64,000 bases of DNA from Aplidium turbinatum (GCA_918807975.1 OU964919.1:33921824-33985823), one strand, 5' to 3'. Shown: positions 44,980 to 56,626, numbered from the stretch's first letter. Notes: generated from the sequence alone by a model not told the origin. Made by a program: numbers and translations.

Positions 44980-46305
44980 CATTTTCTTTGCTTGGATCCA
45001 GCAGAAGCCCAGATAGAAATTGTATAACAATCGACCAATGATCATTGAGCAGATTGGTTCGGACAAACAATGCAAACTTTCTTGTCGACATTTTGTGACA
45101 AAGATACAAAGCTGAGAAGTACTCTTGAAATGTTTGGTGTGTAAAATACAATTGTTGGGTACCTTCCAACAGTGCACACTTTGTGTTGGCTCCTAATAAA
45201 GTTACGATGAGATCCTGGACTTTCTCGATTGTAAGATTTTTTCGTTTAAGATTTTTTGTGCTGATTAGTACAGTGCCTTTTTTTGTTGCTTTATAAGCGA
45301 TTTTAGATAATTTCATGACAATTTTATCCGACAAGGAAATGGCATGACCTGACGCTTTAAGATTTTGTAGTACAATCTGAAACACATTAGTCATTGTAGA
45401 AATCTGTTTGACTTGTTTTGATGAACTCAATAAGGCACTAACACACAGTTGCAACATCAGTGGATTGTGCCATAATGATTTTATCTGGGGCGTTTTTGTG
45501 GTCGAGGCTTCCCAAAGTTCATCGGCTTTGCTCTGATTGTTTATTAAAGCGTTAAACAATTTTCTCATGTCCGAAGAGGTAAAACCACGAAGAAAGAAAG
45601 AAAGATTCGGTCTACACTTTTGAGGAATAGAAAGCAATGCGTGTGGACGAGAAGTGAAGATGAGATGGCAGTTACATAGAAACTTTCCATAGAAAAGGTT
45701 TGACACAAGCTCTTGAAAAGTGAGTGAACTGCTGTAACTGGAATGTTTTACTTTTTCTTTCAGATTCCATTTCACTTGATCAAATCCATCAAGAATGATG
45801 CAAACTTTATCTTGATTGGTGTTAATCCATTTAAAAACAGAATTTTTTTCGTTCTCATTCAAATTATAGTTACTATCTCCCAATAAAAATTCTTGTAAGG
45901 TAAATGTTTCGCCATCACAGTTATTCATGTACATAAAAAGCTTTCGTAAAACAAGCAAATCTCCATGTTGACAAAGACGTCTTGCCAGGCGCTTGGACAA
46001 GGTCGTTTTTCCTGCTCCAGGGTATCCAATTATGGATATCAGATGGTTATTTCGAGCGTTAAAAACTAATTGATCAACATCCACTTTTTGGTCCGATTGC
46101 GCTAACTCAATTTCTAGGGTTTTAGGATTATACTTGTTGTCGTTGGGAATGAGCCTTCCTTGATAGAAATGAACTAAAAAAAGTTCAGCACAAACTTCTG
46201 GCAAATTGTCTGAAGAGATCGTGAAGTTGCATGAATCAACATCATATTTTGGATCATATAATTTGAGCGTCCTTTCTTTAAGTTTGTCTATTTCCACTTT
46301 TGAGC
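44980..46305 (-). CDS. NACHT-domain exon of an NLR-type immune receptor gene
   Basis: A 1326-bp exon of 442 codons, phase 1 at both ends, with acceptor tgcttttag/gctc and donor aaatg/gtaact. It opens with a helical lead. From about residue 90 comes the Walker A SIIGYPGAGKTTLSKRLARR, near 167 the Walker B VCIILDGFDQV, near 217 FTSRPHALL (sensor 1), then LRGFTSSDMRKLFNAL and HNPLMLQLCVSALL (near 277). From about 380 comes FTHQTFQEYFSALYLC, the winged-helix end typical of NLR proteins. NACHT proteins are cytosolic ATP-switched oligomerising receptors, mostly of innate immunity or inflammasome type. The effector domain should lie upstream and LRRs downstream. The exon is intact, with no stops. 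Confidence 0.93.
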
Positions 46306-46465
46306 CTAAAAGCAAAAAACCAACATTAACAAAGATTTATATCATTTTTAAGTAATCAATGGATTGCTTTGTAGCTTTGACACGACTATCTGTTTGAAAA
46401 CTTCAATTCATTCTTAATCATTCTTGAATCACTCGTCGAGTTAATGCTTTTCAGTCCGGAGTGTC

Positions 46466-46690
46466 GTTACAGTTACAGTATAGTGCATAATCAGATTTAT
46501 CTTATAATTTTCATTTTATGTCTTATACTGCAGATTTATTGTTCGTGATGAGAGCACAAGTATGTGTCGAAAATGTGAAAAATTTATTTTAATTATGTTA
46601 TAATATACCGTATTTATATTTTTTGTGTCATACATTATGTTAAACCCGTTAAAGTTACTTTGTTTTGTCTGCCTATAGTTAAATTTCAAT
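46466..46690 (+). pseudogene. LINE 3' tail fragment (35-kb family)
   Basis: The sequence cagatttatcttataatttt, gcagatttattg, gtgatgagagcacaa and ttaaacccgttaaagttact follows the same order as the 3' end of the LINE at 35.0-36.1 kb. It contains the conserved hairpin (46546-46577). No coding part is left. It lies in the intron upstream of the NACHT exon. Confidence 0.72.
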
Positions 46691-49380
46691 TCATTAAATG
46701 CAACAACCTTGTTTTAATGATTGTTTGCAAATTATAGTAACAATTAAAATTTAACAAAAGACCATATTATTAAAAAACAAATATAAAGTTATCACCCTGG
46801 TCAACAAGAAATTTTAAAAAACTACAGTAAAACAAACACTTCTTGGTACTTTGGGTACGTTGAGCTCGACTCTTTAAAGCTGTTAAGCAATGCCGGAATA
46901 TGGGTAATGCAGGCCTAAAGCTCATGTGGGCCTATTTCTACGTGAGTAAAAACTTCTAAGAACTAAACCAATTTATTACGGTACCGTTCTTTAAACAAAC
47001 TTTGAACATATATAACAAAAAAGAAGGCCTGCCTTACAGGGCCGTGTGAGCACTATCTCGCTCCCCTCCCTCCGAAATTCATTAGTGGGCCCCTACGTTT
47101 TAGTAAAGATGCCTAAAATGTTTTTAAACCATAGGTTGTGAATTTGAATCAAAGACATTTGACTGACTCCGCAATTTGTTGGGACTCCATGTTTGGCTAC
47201 ATAACAATTCAAAGAGCTATGGAGTTTAATTAAAAAAATTAAATGATTTTACAGGGTTGTTTTCAGTGGATAGTTTGGCAATGAAAAAGTTCGTCTCTAA
47301 AACATGTAATATTGCGTCACTCTTAAAATATAAAAACTAAAACTTAGGGAAAAGAATAACCTAGCGTTTGTCTTTACATAAATAAGACGCTAGGTTGAAT
47401 ACAAAACAGCCTACTTCAACAAGGTAGTTACAAAAAAACTCATGACGTGGAGTTTACTTCCGTATGCAAGCTCCCTCCCTCCTCAAAAGTTTTTGAATTA
47501 AAAAAATCATCTTGAATTCAAAAGTATACGCTGAATAATTGCTGTCACGCTTCTGGATGCCATTATTAAACATCTTTGTCGTTGCACGAGCATTTAATTT
47601 AAGACAAGTCTTGTACTATCAACTGAAGAAACACATTTTCCAAGAAAGTGAGAGCGTAGTACAGTGGGCTATTTCCTCCGTTAACTTCAACAAAATAACA
47701 TGGATTTACCAGTTTCGCTGATTTAAAATAGTCATTTCAAATCATGATCAATTAGGCTACAAACTTGATAGATGCAGCCTAAGCTATGACATTTGTGCTT
47801 TAGTAGCAGTATTGTTACATTTTTTTTTAAATCGACAATAAACGGTGCACCACCAACTAAGTATGAATAGGAGAGGGCCCCTAAACAGAGATTTGGGCCC
47901 ACTAACTGAGATTTCGGAAGCGACATATAGGGCCTTGCGCGATTTAAGGTATTGCATATCGAGCTTTTGTAGCCATATTTACAAGATTTTTTCGTTTCAA
48001 ATAGCAAAAAAAGCATTAAACAAACTGAAAGGAGTGTAGGTACAAGGGGCGGTTAATACAGCCCTGCTATCCAAAACCACTCTTCAACAATAACAGGTTT
48101 GCACTGCACAATCACAACACGCTAAAAAATCATTATTTTTTGAAGGGGGGGAGGTGGTCCTATGGCCCCCTCTGCGTATGCCACTGAGCGTAGGTATACT
48201 TTCTGTATGCTCCTATTGGTCCAAAAGTTTTAATGCACCACTTAGACAATTCCTCTAATTTATGGCAGTTGCTAAGTCTGCGAGACCACAAGCGTAAAAC
48301 TTGGACACAAAATGTAAAAGCGTAAAACACAAAACAACGTAAAACTTGGAAAAGTTGTGATTTGCGCCCCACCTTTTTTCCACGAACATTCACATGCAAA
48401 AACAACTTGTGTTATTTGTGAAAAAAAATAAAAAAAAGCTTCCTAAATTATCGTTGAATTTGTAAGTAAGGTGTTTTGTACTCTTTTGTTATCACAAAAC
48501 ATTATTCTTTCAAAAATAAAAAAATAAGTATTTTTTCTTGCATTAGGCCTAATTCCATACAAAATATTGCGAAGATACAATTGTATCTATTCCTCCTGTT
48601 AAGAGTGTAAAAACAATTTGTCCCTCTATAGGCTACCAGGAACGTGTAAAGATTTTTTTCTGAAGTTTGGCTTACACAATCTAACTCAAAAATGTAGAAA
48701 TGTTAGGAAATTTCAGGTCAATACAGCTTCCAGCAAAAAGTTATCACAACTTGAAAACGCAAAAGTTACACTTATGCTACCGGACGAAGCTTGGGCTAAG
48801 TCAGAATTTTCTATCATGTGAAGATTTAAGATAATAGCATTTCTGTTCTTTTTCTTGTAAACAAATCACCATTGTACAGTTAATTATCTCCAACAAAGCA
48901 CTTGTGTCATGTAGGCTAATAACTACAGCGTCGTGATGTAAGAATTTTGACTATTCTGAATATTGCTTTGGATTTTTCTCTTTTATGTTATACTGTAATA
49001 CCAGAGCATGGATTACTAGATAGCTATGCAATTCACATTGTTGCGATACGTAAAATGTTTAGGTCGGTGAATTTGAAGTTGTTGCCACGCTTAAGTTAGA
49101 ATGGTGAAAATGTGTAAATGTAAACAGTTACAAAGAAATGAAATGAAGTAAACTTACTTCTTTAAAATGTTACTAGTAAAATTTTTGATGAAGCTTGGAA
49201 AAGGAATTTACAAAACAGAATTATTTAAGCCATAAAATTCTGCGAACGAAAACTACAGAAGCTCCACTCTAACAGAAATACTGCGTACAACCGGTGCACC
49301 TCATCTATAAATATAAAATTGAATCAGATGCATACGAAGCCGGGTAACGTAATCAGATTTAACATATTTACATTTAATTT
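46691..49380. other. Intronic stretch without supported features
   Basis: A hAT-like start cagggccgtgtgagc (47037) and a possible end acagccctg (48058-48066) are present, but the flanks do not match. Gene-like open frames are absent. If the NLR exon chain is right, this is intron between 50102 and 46305. Confidence 0.45.
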
Positions 49381-49384
49381 AAAA

Positions 49385-49510
49385 TTTTCAGAAAACAAAA
49401 ACTACATTGAAACAAATTATACATCGAATGTTTCCGACATCACACGATGTCTTCGTCAGGAATCTAATAGAGTCATCTACATCTGAACAAATATAATGGT
49501 TAAATATTAA
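49385..49510 (-). other. LINE-tail-like hairpin, variant
   Basis: On the minus strand cctgacgaagacatc, gtgt, gatgtcggaaacattcg forms a stem-loop with ctgacga and gaaac in the places seen in a hammerhead core. The surrounding sequence does not closely match the 35-kb LINE tail, so it may be a different family. Catalysis is not shown. Confidence 0.4.
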
Positions 49511-50101
49511 ATTTACCAACAGGAAAAACAAAAACTGCACAGTGCTTCTGCCACCAGGGTCTAAACCCAAACAGAACAGCTATTATTTTTACCAAGGTTT
49601 GAAAAAATCAAACTCCAGCCAAACAAGCACAAGATTCTAAAGTATAGATTAAAATCCCACACGAAATACACACACTTCCCATCATATGATACAGATGCAC
49701 TACAGTGCGAAACGCCTGTGCAATTGAAGAAATTTTGAGGCGGTACCGTGGAAAACTTGGTTGCATCTGGCATCACTGAGGCAACCTTTTGTAGATCAAA
49801 TTAAAAAATACAAAATATGTTAAACACTTGATGTGTTAGAAACAAACAAAGGCATTTTTAAAAACATCTTCAAAATATTTTTATGGGCAAATGCAGCTTT
49901 TTTTGTTTAAAATTTGCTGTTGACCAATGTTATACTAGTTATCGCCTATAGTTATTGTTCTAACAAAGGTAGAAGCTATGTTTGTAAGGGCATTCAAAGC
50001 AATTCAACAACGATGACGAGTGCATCTTTGATGACTTATAAATTTGAATTGTATCGTCATCAGTATTTATGTTTAAACTATTGTAGTACTTGATGTTTCA
50101 C

Positions 50102-50236
50102 TTGATATTTGAAGTTTTGGTACAGATGTTGAAGGTAATTCTTGTAGGAAAGATGATGAAAATTGTAAAGATGAAGACTCTGTTGTGTTTGGAATTGTGT
50201 CTTGCAATTCTTCACGATTAAATGAAGATACGTTTG
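50102..50236 (-). CDS. Exon of the NLR gene, Ser-rich linker (candidate)
   Basis: On the minus strand the acceptor attattttgcag/caaacg and the donor atcaa/gtgaaa enclose 135 bp, phase 1 on both sides. The protein is NVSSFNREELQDTIPNTTES, SSLQFSSSFLQELPSTSVPK. Composition and phase match the exons at 44309-44491 and 51071-51214. The frame also stops soon after the donor (TAA near 50074), so this could instead be a last exon of another transcript. Confidence 0.42.
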
Positions 50237-51070
50237 CTGCAAAATAATGTTGTATCGGTGTCTTTCTTACTATGTACTGTAGCAATTTAACAAGTTTATA
50301 AACTGTTCAATAAACACATAATCAACACTGCACAAGTTGTTATTTTTCCCAATACCTCGGTTTTGATAAAGTTTACAAGAAATTGAAAGTTATGGTCATT
50401 TAAATAAAAAAGTGATCATCTTGCCCCACTCTCCTCTATCAAGATCCGTTTTTGCACAAACATCTTTCCAGTATGCCGAAAAACCTTGGTGGATTTAGCA
50501 ATCAGAAAAATGCCATTAAGATTTGTGATGGAGGTAAGATTTACATGTGTTGGCTGACTACAGTATTGTTGGAGCATCTAGTGAGACTGCACACAGCTTG
50601 TGCATGACTGAAAAAGCTACAAAGATAAGTTTTGATTCTAAACCTGGCAATAATTTTGGCCAGCAGAAGCAGAAGCCGTTTAAAGAAACAGAGAATAGTG
50701 TTGTAGGAATAAAAAGAAAATCTTTGGGGGCAAGAGCAACTGTTGGGTGGGGGGGGGGGGGCAAACGTCATACAACATGAATTACAATGGTATCAAAACA
50801 CGTTTTTATGGTGGGGGCGAAGCTATACGTCCCTGATTGAAGAAGGTTATATTGTTTGTAAGTTTTGGAGCGTTATAGGCTACTATAAACGCAGATGTCA
50901 TAAAATGGTGACATTTTGTGGGTTCTGAGATAAAGTGGTAGGTGTCTAACTCAAAATTTTAATACAAATAATACTGATGTCATTTTTGAATTCAGCGCCC
51001 CAAAAATAGCTAAACACAGCTGTTAAATCAAAGTCAACAAAACTTGTTTATGAATATCAAACTATTTAAC

Positions 51071-51214
51071 CTTGCTGTTCTTCTTCGCCAGATCCAATTC
51101 GTGCACCTCTACTGTGAGATAGGTCGTAGGTGTTGCTGATGTTTTGTTGGTTTTCCTGATGAACTAGTTGACCAACAGGCTGATAGCTGACGTTAAGGTT
51201 GACCTGAGTTATTC
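51071..51214 (-). CDS. Exon of the NLR gene (candidate)
   Basis: On the minus strand the acceptor gtttgtctag/gaataa and the donor cagcaag/gttaaa enclose 144 bp, phase 1 at both ends. The protein is ITQVNLNVSYQPVGQLVHQE, NQQNISNTYDLSHSRGARIG, SGEEEQQ. No domain is recognised. It lies upstream of the NACHT exon on the same strand. Confidence 0.45.
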
Positions 51215-52024
51215 CTAGACAAACATGAATAATAGAAAATTATAACTTTACATGCATTGTGTAGGCTTTTGTAGGTGTTAATGTTTAAATTGAAGTTTTA
51301 TTTATAAAAAAAAAATAGTAGAAAAAACATTGTTGTGAAATCAACAACTGGAACAGTCATCTTCATAACGTAAGAAAAAAAATATGAAGTTATGTTGAAA
51401 TTTTTAAATTGTAACATTGGCGGTGATAGAATTTTTGTTCAAAATTAAAGCAGAAATATATTATAAAAATTTTTATAACAGCAGGCCTGTAGCCAGACAT
51501 TTTCAAGGGGGGGGTTCCCAAATCCAAAAATATGGACCTTTTGATAACACTTTCTTCTTTGCGTGTCCACAAGCAAGCAATTAAAACATAGGAAGTGGCA
51601 GTACATAATATGTAGACCAACAAACAAAACAAACTTCAAATTGTCAACATTACAAAAACGAAATAAATAAATAGGCTACAAACAATTTTCACATTACCAA
51701 TAGCACATCCACAGTGGAACCGACAGGGGCACCGGAAGCAGGGGGCAGAGGGGACGGATGCCCTTTTAAGGCCTGTGTTTTAAGGTCATGTAAATTGTAA
51801 GCTACTGCACATTTTGCAATATAACAATTTTTGCTAGTCGCTTTTAGCCTAAATTGTCTACGATATGCGAGGCTCTAAACCAGGGATCCGCAAATAGTGG
51901 GTCTCGACCCAAATTTAGATCGCGAGACCATCCACAGTGGTTCGCAAAAGGGTTGAAACTTACTATAAATATAACTTGTACGTCAAAAATAAATACAATC
52001 ATATACTCTTTGACATACTGAGTT

Positions 52025-53215
52025 TCGTCTTTCCACCTAAAAAATCGAGAAGCTGATCGTGAGCTACATGTTCAGAACAATGGAAAACCTCTGTCCTTTT
52101 TTCCCCACCTAAAATATCTTGGGGTGACACTAGACAGATCGCTCACATACCACCACCGTTTGCTGTCACTGCGCAAAAAACTGACATCCCGCGTTGGGCT
52201 ACTCAAGCGCCTGGCAGGCTCCAGTTTGGGGGCGAGAGCTGACACTTCGTGTATAGCAACCTTAGCCCTTGTCTACTCTTCATCAGAGTAGGCTACTGCA
52301 TAGCCGAGTGGTGAGAACCCTGGAACGGCAATCGAAAGAGCGCCGGTTCGACACCGCTCAAGAGCATGCGGCTGTGTCTTTGGCAGGACACTTTAAGGCA
52401 TGCCTGAAGGTGGACACGAAGATTGGCTTCCTTGCCTTCCCGTCCACTTAATCTAAATCTTCAACCACCAGGTGTAAGCCTGGATACGACAAAAAAAAAA
52501 TCAGAGTACTGTGCACCTGTTTGGTGCTGCAGTGCTCGCTGCCACAACATCGACACAGCCATAAACAGCGCCTTGCGCACAGTGACCGGATGCCTGCGTC
52601 CCACACCATTGGACAATCTCCCCAGTCTCGCTGGCATCCAACCTGCTGAGCTTCGTCGTGAAGAAGCCACTCTGTCTCTCGGTCGACTGGCATTGGAGCC
52701 TGACCATCTTCTCCACGACAAGGTCTCTGCTCTCCCAAACGAGCACCCCTGTCGACTGAAATCAAGACACACATTCGTGCCAGCTGCTCAACTTCTGATC
52801 AACGAAGCTGATGAACAAAACATCTCTGCGGCTGCTTGGGCGGACCATCAATGGATTTCTGAACGGAAGTCAAGTATCACCAGGCTCCATTCGTTCATTT
52901 CCTGCGCCGACACATGCTCCACAGGCCTGACACTACAAAGACTGACATGGATGCGCCTCAACAGTCTTCGTACGGTTTTCGGGATTTTCCGCTCAACCAT
53001 GCACCAATGTTGAATAGCCTCTTCCTCCTCCTGTGAATGTGGTGCCGAGGAAAAGACCGCAGACCACATCATCAATGACTGAGTAGAACGGAGTGGAAGG
53101 TCTGCGCGTCTTGGATGATGAAACCAAAGACTGGCTGCTCTCTAGTAGCCTTCCAGTGTAGTCCGGGAACATCGTGAATCTGGAGCGGTAAAAGGATAGA
53201 CCCTCGGCCCCAGAG
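52025..53215 (+). pseudogene. LINE ORF2 3' end, split by a SINE
   Basis: The plus strand codes for LGVTLDRSLTYHHRLLSLRK, then (after the SINE) SEYCAPVWCCSARCHNIDTA, INSALRTVTGCLRPTPLDNL and PSLAGIQPAELRREEATLSL. Later frames include CGAEEKTADHIIND and WLLSSSLPV. Frames shift several times near the end. The 3' tail is cgacgacgacg. Same family as 60.1-63.3 kb and same insertion event as 42530-43656. Confidence 0.87.
52291..52499 (+). mobile_element. tRNA-derived SINE, family S, with poly(A) tail and target duplication
   Basis: It begins ggctactgcatagccgagtg, has the B-box ggttcgacaccgc and ends gatacgac plus ten A. The flanking atcagagta is at 52282-52290 and (sharing one A) 52500-52508. Absence from the other composite copy shows it inserted after the copies separated. 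Confidence 0.93.
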
Positions 53216-53219
53216 GCTT

Positions 53220-53390
53220 ACACGACGACGACGAAGCCCACAGTTAGTAGGTCCACTCGCTTATTAAGCCAAATTTGGTCCATTCCTGAAGGTATAGGAG
53301 TGGTAGAAAATCCCCCCCCATCAATAAGCCCAAAATTGTCCGGTCCCAATGTGGGCTTAATAAGCTGGGACGACCGTATTAAAATTGATA
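53220..53390. mobile_element. TA-type MITE part (gcttattaagccc family)
   Basis: Contains ctcgcttattaagcc, gaccggacaattttgggctt (inverse) and ggcttaataagctgggacga, then ccgta. It corresponds to 41793-42530 in inverse orientation within composite copy 2. Confidence 0.8.
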
Positions 53391-53667
53391 TTAAATTGCA
53401 AAGTATTTTGCGCAAAATTATATGCTTCTGAAACGTTTGGGCCGCGAAAATTTCGAACGATTGTTTTTTGGGTCGCGCCAACAAGTATTTGCGGACCCCT
53501 GTTCTAAACAAGCAACAAAGACTATCTTTCGGAAATACACAAACTTTTGTGCATTTATCGAACAATCGCGCTCGTCTCGGTCAATGCTGAACGTAGTTTT
53601 AGCGCCATGAGGAGAGTAAAAACGTTGCTTCGCACCACAATGACAGACAACAGTTTAAACAACCCAA

Positions 53668-53973
53668 TGTTGGCCGAGTGGTGAGCGCGTTGGGCTCGCA
53701 GTCGAGAGCCTGCATGTTCGACTCCAGTCACCCGCACTTGCTGTTGTTTCTCTGGGCAAGAAACTTTACGATAATTGCCTCTACCCAGTGATCGATTTCG
53801 AGTAATGGGTAGTACCAAATTTAAGTCATAAGTAGGCTAGAGTAGACAACCGGAAACAGACATTGCCGTCGGCTGCAGCGTGGGTCAGGTGTATATCGGA
53901 AGGCGTACACCGATGCATAGCGCTCAAGTCCGCTTTCCCGCAATGCAGGATAAAGATAAACAAACAAACAAAC
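53668..53973 (+). mobile_element. tRNA-derived SINE, third family
   Basis: The head tggccgagtggtgagcgcgt and the B-box gttcgactccag (Ser/Leu-type tRNA) are followed by a body unlike families S and T (gttgtttctctgggcaagaa, gattgcctctacccagtgat-like) and a tail of aaac repeats at 53956-53973. No clear target duplication. Confidence 0.8.
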
Positions 53974-54679
53974 TATTCACAAACAGGTGATGGACACTAT
54001 TAACAGAAAAAAACTTTAATTCTTCCACGCAACTAAAATATATCCAAACACCATCTCATTAAATCGTATTCATAAAAACCTTTTCAAGTCTGTGAATGTG
54101 AGTTTGGAGTTTGATAGCCTAGCGATTTGCTACCAAAACCTTTATAAAACTAGGTTTAAATCTTAATCAAACACCATTAAAAGAAATTAAATCCAGAACA
54201 TTGTTAAATTGTTAGGTTAAATAGTGTTATGCAATAGACTGAGTTTCGTTTTTAGCAGCAGGTTCGCAGCTTACTTCGCAATGTAGATATTAACGACTTG
54301 TTTTAGCCTGATGCTGCGACTTCGCTGTGATAGCCTAATAGCGATTTGCACTAGCTTTCGGAGCACAATTCCCAAGCTTTATTATTGCAACACCACCAAC
54401 TTTTTTATGTAAAAGTAAGGATTGAATTCAAAAATAAACTCAATAAAACTTAGTAGGCCTACTTGTCAAAAGAGTAACTCTTTAAGAAAAGCTCTTTAAA
54501 GGATTGTATCCCCAAAAGGAAAAAGAAAAAAAAACAGAAATCTTTTCTACCTAATGTAGGCTACTGTAGCTTGTACTAGAAGTTTTACAACAAAACTGTA
54601 CAGGTACAGTTATCTCCTCTACCGTGTTGCTGTTATATTGCATTAAGCAAACAATAGACATAGTCATTTCACTAATGTC

Positions 54680-55934
54680 CAGAGGTGGGCACCCGCTACT
54701 TTAAAAGTAGCGCGCTACCCGCTACCGCTACTTGGGCCAAAGTAGCGCGTGCTACCGCTACCCGCTACCAATTTACAAAAGTAGCGCGCTACCCGCTACC
54801 GCTACTCGGGCCAAAGTAGCGCGCGCTACCGCTACTTCTTCCGCTACTTTTGTCTAAAATGACACTAGGAAACACTCAAGTTTCTAGTGACGCAAAAATG
54901 ACCTTGAAAACGAATGTTATCATTCGTTTACGCTGTCACTTTAACGTCGTTATAGAAAACACATTCTAAGGGAAATATATTGTTACGCATCTTTCAAAAA
55001 CACGAGCATTTTAAAATGAGAGTCATTGAGTCCTGCCCGCTTTCGCTTAAGCACATCTTTTCCAACAGAGAAAAGTCTCTTCACCACAGCACTGAAAGGA
55101 ATGAGGGTGTTCTATTTAATGAACAGATGTTTTAACTCGGTATTCGAAAAGCTCAAGGACTTGCTCTTGTCCGAAAAAAAGCCGTCCACAATTGTTGCTT
55201 CCTTCTGCACCGACGCTACACGGGATGGCGCAAACACTCCAAAAAATACATCCTCGGAGTCATGACTGGTGTTGGTGTCACTCTTCTCGGTATCAACCTG
55301 GCTTGATGTCTCCCGCAACAGTCGAATTACATCTGTCTTGACTTTTTCTCCCAGTGCGTCAACATCATCCGTGGAAACGTAGTGCAGAAATTGTAGCCAC
55401 GACGTCTTGAAGGAGGGATGAAGACATGATGCCATAACGCATTTCATGTTGTTGAAGCACTTGTTCTTCACCCCTTCAAGGACTTTCACTTTCAACTCCC
55501 CACAGGTCACAAGATCACTGATCTCGGTCAACTTTTTCCCGCAAATTGTGATGGTTGGAAGCAAGACTCCGTAATATGCCTTGGACTCGCCCTGGAGAAT
55601 GTCTAAAGCCTGGCAGATAGGCTTCATCACACGGAGATATTCGCCGAAGAAGTTAACGTCAGCTAGAAAAGACCGAAACTTTGCAACCAAGCCGATTATA
55701 TAGCTGCTTGACCACGACAGTATTGCAAAAAAACAAGCATTTTTTTCAATTTAAATTAAAAAGTAGCGGGTAGCGGGAGTGCGACTAAAAAAAAGTAGCG
55801 CCTCTCCCGCTACAGCTACTTTGGAATAAACCGCTACTGCAGCCGCTACTGCAACTAAAAAGTAGAGTCGCTACCGCTACTTTTACCAAAAAAGAAGCGC
55901 CGCTACAAAAGTAGCGCGCTACTGCCCACCTCTG
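54680..55934. mobile_element. hAT with cagaggtgggca ends and gctac-rich subterminal repeats
   Basis: Left CAGAGGTGGGCA and right (inverted) CAGAGGTGGGCA are identical. The perfect 8-bp target duplication ctaatgtc is at 54672-54679 and 55935-55942. About 150 bp at each end consist of variants of cgctacccgctac and gtagcggg, in opposite orientation at the two ends, as expected for transposase-binding subterminal repeats. It holds remnants of its own transposase on the minus strand. Confidence 0.95.
54982..55690 (-). pseudogene. hAT transposase, C-terminal half
   Basis: The minus strand opens VAKFRSFLADVNFFGEYLRV, then PICQALDILQGESKAYYGVL and LPTITICGKKL (hAT catalytic-domain region), and CVMASCLHPSFKTSW. 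A stop codon interrupts the frame at LKHLFIK (near 55112). Beyond it the same frame continues as NTLIPFSAVVKRLFSVGKDV and LKRKRAGLNDSHFKMLVFLK, the hAT C-terminal dimerisation region. The N-terminal half (zinc finger, first catalytic residue) is missing, so the element is an internal-deletion derivative. Confidence 0.87.
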
Positions 55935-56081
55935 CTAATGTCAATGCGTTTCTTAGAAACAATGCGTCGTATGGTAGGCTACATGCAATAATATTGTCAC
56001 CGACTACTCAATAGCTTGAAAATATCTTGAATTTGATAAATCTTTGAATTTGTGTGGCATTGGTAATTTGCTATTTTGGCC

Positions 56082-56400
56082 TTCTTCTTCTTCAATTGCC
56101 TTGCCTGAACCAGGCATCGACGGCCTCAGATGAATAATTAGACCAAATGTTCCTATTATATGTTGCATGGATGATTGTTTCTGTCTTGTCGTTAAATTGT
56201 TCCAGATGTGTTTGTCTTTGTCTGCCAGGTGCCCGCTTTCCAAAAATTTTACCAGTTAAAGAGAGATGCTCCAGTTTTTGCTTTCTTACTACATGGCCGA
56301 GAAATTTATATTGTCTGGTTTTCATACTTTTTAACAGAGTTCTGGTTTGGTTCACTTGGTGTAGAATTTCTTTATTTGTTTTCTTTTTATTTTGGCCTAC
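56082..56400 (-). pseudogene. LINE C-terminal fragment with gaa tail
   Basis: The minus strand codes for TNKEILHQVNQTRTLLKSMK, TRQYKFLGHVVRKQKLEHLS and GKRAPGRQRQTHLEQFND, the typical end of RTE/CR1-like LINEs (compare FIGHVYRKRGIEH at 32.2 kb). It ends AVDAWFRQGN with a gaagaagaagaa tail (56082-56094). Confidence 0.82.
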
Positions 56401-56435
56401 TGTGTGTAATGGGAAAATGAAATTATTATTAAATG

Positions 56436-56597
56436 GTCTCCGCTTATTAAGCCCATCTCGGGATCGGACGATTTTGGGCTTATTAAGCGGAGACAATTGT
56501 CTGCCACTTCTGTACATTTGGAAATTCTGGACCAAATTGGGCTTAATAAGCGGGTAGGCCTATGAAACGTGGGCTAAATAGGCGAGGCTATTGTATA
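56436..56597. mobile_element. TA-type MITE (gcttattaagccc family), small copy
   Basis: ggtctccgcttattaagccc is followed by ggacgattttgggcttatta, then gaccaaattgggcttaataa and cgtgggctaaataggcgagg. The ends are diverged. It lies in the intron between the exons at 51.1 and 56.6 kb. Confidence 0.7.
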
Positions 56598-56626
56598 TAA
56601 TTATATATAGATCTTAGACAGACTCA

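Larger units (their letters stand above)
51881..53501. mobile_element. Composite hAT, copy 2 (inverted, carries LINE and SINE)
   Basis: Left CAGGGATCCGCAAATA and right (inverted) CAGGGGTCCGCAAATA. Flanks ctctaaac (51873-51880) and ttctaaac (53502-53509) agree at 7 of 8. It is the reverse complement of 41662-43879, carrying the gcttattaagccc MITE (53220-53390) and the LINE 3' end (52025-53215). Relative to copy 1 it lacks the LINE 5' part and the adjoining MITE end, and it gained a SINE at 52291-52499. Confidence 0.88.

Noticed and set aside
47037-48066. A possible hAT bounded by cagggccgtg and acagccctg
   Set aside because: Flanks ctgcctta and ctatccaa agree at only 4 of 8 bases, and the inverted similarity is short.
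49561-49776. Minus-strand 71-codon frame with several Cys (NCTGVSHCSASVSYDGKC)
   Set aside because: Short, overlapping the LINE-tail-like region, with no recognised domain and no clear splice partners.
50468-50760. Plus-strand frames MPKNLGGFSNQKNAIKICDG with donor ggag/gtaaga, then KATKISFDSKPGNNFGQQKQ
   Set aside because: The splice phases of the two pieces do not join, and the second frame runs into a G-run. No family is recognised, so I did not list it as a gene.
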